DNA of 64,000 nt from Shewanella phaeophyticola (GTDB lineage Bacteria > Pseudomonadota > Gammaproteobacteria > Enterobacterales > Shewanellaceae): NCBI RefSeq assembly GCF_025398315.1, contig NZ_JAODOQ010000001.1:2232001-2296000 (forward strand), in the 5' to 3' direction. Below the pieces are notes generated by a model that was not told the origin of the DNA, ran no database searches, and saw only the letters and a program-made list of their open reading frames with translations. Of this stretch, positions 56,979 to 64,000 are shown piece after piece. A program made the translations under genes and the position numbers. The first letter of the stretch is position 1; every line of letters begins with the position of its first letter.

Positions 56979-59396
56979 CTACTCTGCTTTAAGTGTCTCA
57001 CCAAATTTAAACAATTGATTGTACCAAAATGGCGCAAAATGATGGCGGTAAGTGGCTATTTTGTAGCCTTTTTCTGTGAAACTGAAGCTTATTTGCCCTT
57101 GATGTCCGGTATGTAGGGTTACTATCCCGCGGTCTTGATATCGTGCCATGACATCTCCTTTAGGGAAGCCATACTGATTGGCAAAACCCGCGGTGGCAAT
57201 TGCGACTTGAGGTTTAACCGCCGCAATAAAAGCTGGAGTAGACGAGGTTCGACTGCCATGGTGAGGCACCAATAACACTTCTGCAGCTAGCGTTAAATCT
57301 GCGTTAAGCAATGCTTGCTCACGTGGCGCTTCAATATCGCCGGTCAACAACACGGCTGTCATGCCATCATCTAAGCGCAAAACACAAGATTGATCATTGT
57401 CATTATCGCTGTACAGGGTATCGTCTAAAAATTGTAACTCAATACCTTGCCACCAAAGCTTACCGTTGCAAGTCTGATAGGCTGGGCGCTTGGTATAAGG
57501 TTCAACGTTAAAATCAGCAATAATGTTACTGTTTGGATAGGTTTTAGATAACAGCGATAGACCACCAACATGATCGTTATCAGCATGACTCACCACGATA
57601 AAATCAATACTGGTGATCCCTTTGGCCGCAATAAACGGCACAATTGCACGAGCAGCATAACTAAAATTGCCATATGCCGCACCAGTATCATAAATCAATC
57701 CATGTTGACCTTGTTGCAGAACTACCGCCATGCCCTGAGCAACATCAAGCACATGCATTTGCCATTGTGGCGCAGCATTAGGTTGATGACTAACATGCCA
57801 TTGTTGCCTACTCACCACGTAAGTTTGTAACACGATGGGCAGACAGAGTAATATTGTAACGCCATACCATGCCCAAGAACTATCACGACTGCTATAACTG
57901 CGATAATGCAGTAATCCAAGTGCAATACACAAAAACAACATCCCCATAAGCCACTGCTCTGTAATCTTAACCAGAGCCAATGGCAAGGCATCGCTTAATG
58001 ATAACAACCACACAAATGGCTCTAGGCAGAGATTAGCAATGTAAAATATGACTTCGCCACTCTCATTAATCATTTTAGGTGACAAAGCCAATAATTGCAT
58101 AAACAAAAACGTAGCTAACCACAGGCAAAAACTTAACATCACCACAGGGATAACCACCACACTAAACCAAGGTACAAACAATAAATTGAGCCAAATACTG
58201 TGGGGTGTCATGGTGCCAAACAACACGGCCTGCAATAATCCTAAGCCAATAGCTAAACGCCACTGAATAGACCATAAGACTTTAAGGCCTAGAACAGTTT
58301 GATGATAAAAACGATAGAGTGTTGTCCTTAAACGTACTTGAACGGGTTGCACCTTATCCTGCAAATGAGTCAAGTTAGTTTCGGCGTTAAGACGTTCAGG
58401 TTTAACGGCCAGCAAAATAATCGTTAATGCCAAAAATGATAACCAAAAGCCAGCACTTAACATGGCAAATGGATCAAGCAATAACACCATGCATAATGCG
58501 TACACTAAGCGGTCCCAGCTGTTGCTATATTGTTTCACCACAGTAAAGATAACTAATAGCAGCATCATTAACAGCGCACGCTGCGTTGCCACGGCAAAGC
58601 CAGATAAATAACCGTAACCAAGAGTAATCATTGCCGCAATCAGTATTATGCTCATGGCATACCGCCGATGCTGAGTGGCAACAAACAAGCGTGACAGCAA
58701 CATTAGCAGTCCATAAAACAAGCCAAATACCACCGATAGATGTAATCCAGAAATCGCCACCAAATGCCCTGCACCGGTTTGCCGTAATTGCTGCCAACGT
58801 TGATCACTTAATTGGCTTTTATCGCCAAAAATTAATGCGCGTAGAATATCGCCTTCTGTCAGTTTGGCTAAAATCGGTACAGTAATATCAATAGTCGCTT
58901 GTCTTATTGTGGTTGAACTGCTGATTAACTTGGCCTGTTTAACCCGCCCTTTTGCGATAATGTGTTGACTAATAAAATGCTTTTGTTGGTTAAAGCCGCC
59001 TTGATTTTGAATGCTACTGATGCCTTTCATTCGGGCACTAAACTGCCAAATTTGCCCAGGTTCAATTTTCGCTGGCTTTTGCCAGGTTAATCGGTAATAT
59101 CGCTGCACATTAGATAAGGCCATCGCTTCAAAAAACGATGGATATGGGGGATTGGGTAAAACTCGCACATCAAAACTTATCCAGTCGCTGTTTTGGCTAA
59201 CAAGTGATACTATCTGCGCCTTAAATCGAATGTGCTCGGGTTTTTCAGCATTTTGGTGCAAGTAAAGACTCTGAAAAATCAGGCTAATCCAAAAAATGGC
59301 AAAAATACCGCCAGCTAAAAACGGGATTTTTTTAAGGCAACACAACACCAGTAAGCACAAGATAGGCAAACACCAGATGGGTGCCAGCGAGGCCAT
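56979..59396 (-). CDS. comEC: ComEC/Rec2 DNA-uptake membrane channel
   Basis: An 805-residue inner-membrane protein for transfer of single-stranded DNA into the cytoplasm in natural transformation. In order: hydrophobic N-terminus, OB-like DUF4131 region, the competence helices with GAGHLVAISGLHLSVVFGLF, and a C-terminal beta-lactamase-like domain with VVSHADNDHVGGL and VLLVPHHGSRTSS. The ATG at 59396 is used; a TTG nine codons upstream is possible. Upstream of msbA by 37 bp, the conserved gamma-proteobacterial order. No lesion seen. Confidence 0.92.
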   Translation of the reverse strand: MASLAPIWCLPILCLLVLCCLKKIPFLAGGIFAIFWISLIFQSLYLHQNAEKPEHIRFKAQIVSLVSQNSDWISFDVRVLPNPPYPSFFEAMALSNVQRYYRLTWQKPAKIEPGQIWQFSARMKGISSIQNQGGFNQQKHFISQHIIAKGRVKQAKLISSSTTIRQATIDITVPILAKLTEGDILRALIFGDKSQLSDQRWQQLRQTGAGHLVAISGLHLSVVFGLFYGLLMLLSRLFVATQHRRYAMSIILIAAMITLGYGYLSGFAVATQRALLMMLLLVIFTVVKQYSNSWDRLVYALCMVLLLDPFAMLSAGFWLSFLALTIILLAVKPERLNAETNLTHLQDKVQPVQVRLRTTLYRFYHQTVLGLKVLWSIQWRLAIGLGLLQAVLFGTMTPHSIWLNLLFVPWFSVVVIPVVMLSFCLWLATFLFMQLLALSPKMINESGEVIFYIANLCLEPFVWLLSLSDALPLALVKITEQWLMGMLFLCIALGLLHYRSYSSRDSSWAWYGVTILLCLPIVLQTYVVSRQQWHVSHQPNAAPQWQMHVLDVAQGMAVVLQQGQHGLIYDTGAAYGNFSYAARAIVPFIAAKGITSIDFIVVSHADNDHVGGLSLLSKTYPNSNIIADFNVEPYTKRPAYQTCNGKLWWQGIELQFLDDTLYSDNDNDQSCVLRLDDGMTAVLLTGDIEAPREQALLNADLTLAAEVLLVPHHGSRTSSTPAFIAAVKPQVAIATAGFANQYGFPKGDVMARYQDRGIVTLHTGHQGQISFSFTEKGYKIATYRHHFAPFWYNQLFKFGETLKAE

Positions 59397-59477
59397 AACA
59401 TCGCTGATAAAGAACAGGCACAAAAGCCATAGATAAATCGATTCATAGTGAATGAGTTAAGACATTAATCGACAAAT

Positions 59478-59990
59478 ATGCCAAAAAAATTAATCCAAAG
59501 ATTTATGCCAAAACCCGAAACACTCCGTGATCACAAGTATTTACGGATGTTTGGCACCTTGTTGCATAAGCCCAATTTATGGGCATTAAATCGTAAATCA
59601 GCACCTGGCGCCTTTGCGGTAGGTTTATTTGTGGCATGGGTTCCTATGCCATTTCAAATGGTATTGGCAGCAGGTTTAGCTATTTTATTTAATGTTAATC
59701 TGCCCGTTGCAGTCGCACTCGTATGGATAACCAACCCTCTAACAATGCCCATTATGTTTTATGCCGCCTATATTGTCGGCACTAAGATCCTGGGGCATAA
59801 AGCACAGGCGTTTCACTTTGAAGCAACTTGGACATGGATTGAGGCATCAATATCAACGATTGGCTCACCCTTTTTAGTGGGATGTATCGCATTAGGCATC
59901 GTGTCTGCCATTGCCGGTTTTGTGGTGATTAAAAGTATGTGGCGATATTCAATTTTATTTAAATGGCAGCAAAGAAAGGCGGATAAATGA
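59478..59990 (+). CDS. DUF2062 domain membrane protein
   Basis: A 170-residue protein with an N-terminal basic stretch and three hydrophobic segments. SAPGAFAVGLFVAWVPMPFQ and LVWITNPLTMPIMFYAAYIV are the family blocks. Function unknown; members often sit near comEC and msbA. It is divergent from comEC across an 81-bp gap and is followed by a strong terminator. Confidence 0.87.
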   Translation: MPKKLIQRFMPKPETLRDHKYLRMFGTLLHKPNLWALNRKSAPGAFAVGLFVAWVPMPFQMVLAAGLAILFNVNLPVAVALVWITNPLTMPIMFYAAYIVGTKILGHKAQAFHFEATWTWIEASISTIGSPFLVGCIALGIVSAIAGFVVIKSMWRYSILFKWQQRKADK

Positions 59991-60016
59991 CCCGCCGCGT
60001 ACTGCGACAAAAAGTT

Positions 60017-60041
60017 AAAGGCCACTGTGAGTGGCCTTTTT
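60017..60041 (+). terminator. terminator after the DUF2062 gene
   Basis: AAAGGCCAC/GTGGCCTTT with a TGTGA loop and five T. Confidence 0.9.
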
Positions 60042-60067
60042 AATGTCTGATGCTTATTTAATCCGCA

Positions 60068-60386
60068 TTATACCAATTCCAGCAATTATCTGGTGATTCA
60101 GCGGAAGTTCTGTGTCTTCTAGGCAAGTAATAGGATTGTAGGCATAGTGACTCTCGGCAACTGCTCCTGCGTTGCTCTACCTCCTGCATCCATGCAGTCG
60201 TAAGTCGTACGTCAAAATACGATTAAGCAGCATAGAAGGCACAGAAACCCGCCTTGCAGGAGACGCTCAGACAGTCCATTTTTTTGCAATGCCTTAGAAG
60301 GGAATAACCATTATTTCAACAATGCGCCTCAAACTGAACAGTCTGAGCGACTCTGATTGGTCACATAATTAATGGAAATGGTATTA
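60068..60386. mobile_element. MITE-like element carrying one inverted 47-bp module
   Basis: About 319 bp. It begins TTATACCAATTCCA and ends TGGAAATGGTATTA; the two ends align as imperfect inverted repeats for some 30 bases, sharing the block AATTAT. The 47-bp module lies inverted at 60154-60200. No ORF is believable. It fills the gap between the DUF2062 terminator and the MarR gene. Confidence 0.72.
60154..60200. repeat. single inverted copy of the 47-bp module
   Basis: Its reverse complement matches each unit of the tandem array at 53627-53767 at 46 of 47 positions; the one change is GATAGAG to GGTAGAG. The immediate flanks are also partly similar. Confidence 0.9.
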
Positions 60387-60395
60387 GGACTGCTG

Positions 60396-60830
60396 TTACT
60401 CATTATGTTGATTTAAATTATGCGCCATTTGTTTCGCTAACCGAACAAAATCGGCAATTTCTTGTTCTGTTAAGCCACTTTTCATTATCTCGTTAACTCG
60501 ATTTTCAGCCGTGCTCAACTGCTTAACAATCTGCTCACCTTCACCGCTAATACCTAAGTAATAACTGCGCTTATCATTTGGGTTGTCGAGTTTACTCACA
60601 TAACCTAAACCAATAAGCTCTTTTATTAATCTTGCTAATTGCGCTTTGTCTATTAGGGTTTTCTGCACAATATCATTGGCCGTCACCTTTTGATTATAAA
60701 AAGAGATAATTTTAAGCACGCGCATATGTAAAGGCGTTATCCCTAAGTTATCGACCTCAATAGCTTGGCGCAATGAACGCTTCATACTGTGTAATAAATT
60801 AAACAGCGGTTCTTTTATATTCTCAGACAC
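60396..60830 (-). CDS. MarR family transcriptional regulator
   Basis: A 144-residue winged-helix regulator. LHMRVLKIISFYNQKVTAND, DKAQLARLIKELIGLGYVSK and NPNDKRSYYLGISGEGE are the MarR DNA-binding domain with its wing. The start is GTG with AAGGA at six bases. It is divergent from the siderophore-interacting protein gene across a 139-bp gap and probably regulates it, but no operator was defined. Confidence 0.88.
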   Translation of the reverse strand: MSENIKEPLFNLLHSMKRSLRQAIEVDNLGITPLHMRVLKIISFYNQKVTANDIVQKTLIDKAQLARLIKELIGLGYVSKLDNPNDKRSYYLGISGEGEQIVKQLSTAENRVNEIMKSGLTEQEIADFVRLAKQMAHNLNQHNE

Positions 60831-60867
60831 AAAACTTCCTTAATGTAATCTCAGCGACCTATGATAA

Positions 60868-61763
<896 letters not shown>

Positions 61764-62009
61764 TCATCGGCGGATATTCAGGTAAAACGTTCGATAACAC
61801 CAAACGAATAAATGCAGAGCAAGTAAGAGCGAAAAACTCATCGCAAAAAACAGCAGTGCGATAGACTCAACCGTTTTAGGCTGGTCTGCAAAATAATGCC
61901 ACCAGATTGGCCAAGCGAGTAAGCTCAATACGGTTAACTGCACCATACAGCGCTGACAACGACCAATTTTTTGTCTAAATATTGATTCAAAGCATTGTTC
62001 ACATGCCAT
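61764..62009 (-). CDS. small membrane protein, DUF3624-like
   Basis: An 81-residue protein: MACEQCFESIFRQKIGRCQRC provides two CxxC pairs, a likely zinc site, followed by two hydrophobic helices. It resembles DUF3624 as I remember it from Vibrio and Shewanella. It ends directly against the 3' end of the converging SIP gene and sits 16 bp after lolE, so it is probably the last gene of the lol operon. Function unknown. Confidence 0.68.
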   Translation of the reverse strand: MACEQCFESIFRQKIGRCQRCMVQLTVLSLLAWPIWWHYFADQPKTVESIALLFFAMSFSLLLALHLFVWCYRTFYLNIRR

Positions 62010-62025
62010 TCGCTACCTGTATACC

Positions 62026-63267
62026 TTAACGACCAGCCAATGCTGTCGCGGGGGCTATTTTTGTGGCTTTCCAAGCAGGATAAATCGTGGCGAGTAAGCT
62101 CATCACCAACCCCATTACCAGCACAACAACCACATCTTGGCTATGTAACTCAGACGGTAAAAAATCGATAAAGTAGATATCAGATGCCAACAACTGAAAA
62201 CCAAATAGCAACTCTATTCCCTGTGCTATGGCACTTAGGTTATAAGCAAAAATAACCCCAATAATGCCGCCAATAGTGCAGCCCATGATGCCGTTTAACG
62301 CCCCTTGCAGCATAAAAATCAACATAATTGCACCACGGCTTATGCCCATGGTCATTAAAATAGCGATTTCAGAAGCTTTATCGCGTACCGCCATCACCAA
62401 GGTCGACACAATATTAAAACAGGCCACCGCAATCACTAGAGCTAGTACAAGGTACATGACCAGTCGCACTAATTGAATGTCTTGATACACATGCCCTTGC
62501 GATCGAGTCCAATCATTAATGTACAAATATTGCTCTTGGGCAAAGCCTAAATCTCGAGTAATAGAGGCTGCATTGAGCACATTATCGACCTGTATTCGCA
62601 CTCCGCTAACTCCTGTGCCTAAACCTAAAATGTCAGCTAAATAAGCAATGGGCACATACGCCTGAGTCGATTCAATCTCACCGCCCACATGGTAAACACC
62701 CGACACCACAAACCGATGACTTTTAGCCGACGTTAATTGGCTATTATTGGCATCAGGGGTAAACATTGCCACAGTATCGCCGACTTTAAGCTCAAGTTTT
62801 TCAATTAAACTGCGGCCTAAAACGATATTATTTTGATTGCCCTGCAATGATTGCCATGCCTCGGCGGACATATATTGGCTAATGGTCGACACATCGGCTT
62901 CGTGGTTAATATCAATCCCGCTGACCATTAACCCTTGAAACCCGCCCGGCTTTTGTACTAAGCCCTGCAAGCGAATAAACGGCGCTACACCGGTAATTTG
63001 TGGTAAATTTTGTGCACTTTTGGCAATTACTTGCCAGTCGGCTATCGGTTCATTAACACCGACAAGCTCGCCATGGGATGCCACGCCGAGTAAGCGTTGT
63101 TGTAGCTCTTTTTCAAAACCATTCATGGTCGATAACAACACAATCAACACCCCGACACCGAGCGCGATCCCCGCCGTAGAAGCAAACGAAATAAAGCCAA
63201 TAAAGCGATTTGATTGCCTGGCTCGAAAAAAGCGCCAGCCAATGGTTAACGGTAACCACTTACTCAT
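62026..63267 (-). CDS. lolE: lipoprotein-releasing ABC transporter permease LolE
   Basis: A 413-residue permease of the LolCDE complex, which extracts mature outer-membrane lipoproteins from the inner membrane for LolA. It has an N-terminal helix (FIGFISFASTAGIALGVGVL), a periplasmic domain and three C-terminal helices (LVMYLVLALVIAVACFNIVS onward). It is called LolE, not LolC, from its place after lolD; the two are paralogues. Its start overlaps the lolD end by four bases. Confidence 0.9.
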   Translation of the reverse strand: MSKWLPLTIGWRFFRARQSNRFIGFISFASTAGIALGVGVLIVLLSTMNGFEKELQQRLLGVASHGELVGVNEPIADWQVIAKSAQNLPQITGVAPFIRLQGLVQKPGGFQGLMVSGIDINHEADVSTISQYMSAEAWQSLQGNQNNIVLGRSLIEKLELKVGDTVAMFTPDANNSQLTSAKSHRFVVSGVYHVGGEIESTQAYVPIAYLADILGLGTGVSGVRIQVDNVLNAASITRDLGFAQEQYLYINDWTRSQGHVYQDIQLVRLVMYLVLALVIAVACFNIVSTLVMAVRDKASEIAILMTMGISRGAIMLIFMLQGALNGIMGCTIGGIIGVIFAYNLSAIAQGIELLFGFQLLASDIYFIDFLPSELHSQDVVVVLVMGLVMSLLATIYPAWKATKIAPATALAGR

Positions 63268-63971
63268 TCGGTTTGTCCTGCATCAACACTTTGCAACACG
63301 CCATCTTTCATGGTTAATTGGCGGTCCATCTTGGCCGCTAATTTATAATCATGGGTGACCACCACAAAAGCGGTATCAAATTGATGTGCCAATTCTCGGA
63401 TCATCGCATACACATTATCGGCACTGCTGGCATCTAAGTTACCGGTAGGTTCATCGGCCAGCACCAACTTAGGTTTATTAATCAAGGCACGTGCAATCGC
63501 TACACGTTGACGCTCACCGCCAGACAATTGCGCCGGAATATGATTGACACGGTGCCCTAATCCAACACGCTCAAGCAGTTTTTGCGCATCGGCTAAGGTT
63601 TGTTTTTTATCTCGGCCTTGGATAAACGCCGGCATCGCCACGTTTTCTAACGCACTAAACTCAGGCAATAAATGATGAAATTGATAAATAAAACCCAAAT
63701 CTTGATTGCGTACTTGCGCTTGGCGAGCAGCAGACAATTGATATAAATCTTCACCATCTAATATTACTGAACCCGATGTCGGAGTGTCTAGGGTGCCCAT
63801 AATGTGCAATAAGGTACTTTTACCTGAGCCAGAGCTTCCGACAATGGCTAATTGCTCGCCTTTATAAACCGTTAAATCCACGCCAGATAACACATGGGTG
63901 ATCACTTCACCATCATGATATTGCTTACTGACGTGGTTAACTTGTAATAACGCGGTTGGTGTTTGACTCAT
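63264..63971 (-). CDS. lolD: lipoprotein-releasing ABC transporter ATPase LolD
   Basis: A 235-residue ABC ATPase powering LolCDE. Walker A GSSGSGKST, signature LSGGERQRV and Walker B LVLADEPTGNLD are intact, and YQFHHLLPEFSALENVAMP is the Q-loop region typical of LolD. The ATG overlaps the stop codon of the upstream gene (TAATG) and its own end overlaps lolE, so the three are translated as a coupled unit. Confidence 0.94.
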   Translation of the reverse strand: MSQTPTALLQVNHVSKQYHDGEVITHVLSGVDLTVYKGEQLAIVGSSGSGKSTLLHIMGTLDTPTSGSVILDGEDLYQLSAARQAQVRNQDLGFIYQFHHLLPEFSALENVAMPAFIQGRDKKQTLADAQKLLERVGLGHRVNHIPAQLSGGERQRVAIARALINKPKLVLADEPTGNLDASSADNVYAMIRELAHQFDTAFVVVTHDYKLAAKMDRQLTMKDGVLQSVDAGQTE

Positions 63972-64000
63972 TATTCGTATCTCAAAGCAGTAGCGGGTTG
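63971..64000 (-). CDS. lolC: LolC, C-terminal fragment
   Basis: Only the last nine codons and stop are present (PATALRYE at the end). The identity rests on this tail, which resembles the LolC/LolE C-terminus, and on its TAATG overlap with lolD. The rest lies beyond the window. Confidence 0.7.
   Translation of the reverse strand, partial: QPATALRYE

Overview
The window is about 64 kb of chromosome from a gamma-proteobacterium, most likely a Shewanella of the AT-rich, cold-marine kind. This rests on the gene content and order: gltA divergent from sdhCDAB-sucABCD, fur close by, an hmgA-hppD pair, an RpoE/ChrR pair, comEC-msbA-lpxK-ycaR and lolCDE, together with intergenic elements ending in TAATACCAAT-like termini. 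The genus is inferred from remembered synteny, not from a search. No rRNA, tRNA, prophage, insertion-sequence transposase, CRISPR array or defence island was seen.

Layout. 1-9.1 kb: end of a LuxR-type regulator, a DUF938 methyltransferase-like protein, hexose-phosphate mutarotase, a lipoprotein 5'-nucleotidase, an esterase, SlyD, a lytic transglycosylase, small hypothetical proteins and CheV. 9.2-14 kb: a Blc lipocalin, a LON-domain protein, an RpoE/ChrR sigma/anti-sigma pair with a recognisable TGATCC-type promoter, and a small orphan protein behind a long leader. 14-21.4 kb: YccF, EVE and TIGR00266 proteins, then the tyrosine/homogentisate catabolic pair hmgA-hppD with a divergent LysR regulator. 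21.5-31.2 kb: gamma-glutamyltransferase, an M3 peptidase, a second surface nucleotidase, a sirtuin overlapping a P-loop kinase, Fur and an AEC transporter. 31.3-42.6 kb: the TCA-cycle block. 42.6-52.4 kb: a rhombotarget lipoprotein and an RND efflux operon (adaptor plus two permeases) followed by a metallo-beta-lactamase-fold hydrolase. 52.4-64 kb: a kinase-fold protein, LPS transport and assembly genes (ycaR, lpxK, msbA), comEC, a MarR/siderophore-interacting-protein pair and lolCDE.

Two patterns stand out. First, sixteen genes are broken here by a frameshift or an in-frame TGA, including near-essential ones (gltA, sdhA, sucC, sucD, msbA). At nearly every break, the residues expected from the protein family would restore a GGNCC sequence, often a Gly-Pro codon pair. 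I read this as systematic sequence error at a modified GGNCC motif, not real gene decay. Second, three intergenic gaps hold MITE-like elements with related inverted termini. Two of them share a 47-bp module, present as three perfect tandem copies in one and as a single inverted copy in the other.

CDS entries for broken genes span the whole inferred gene, and the lesion is given in each.
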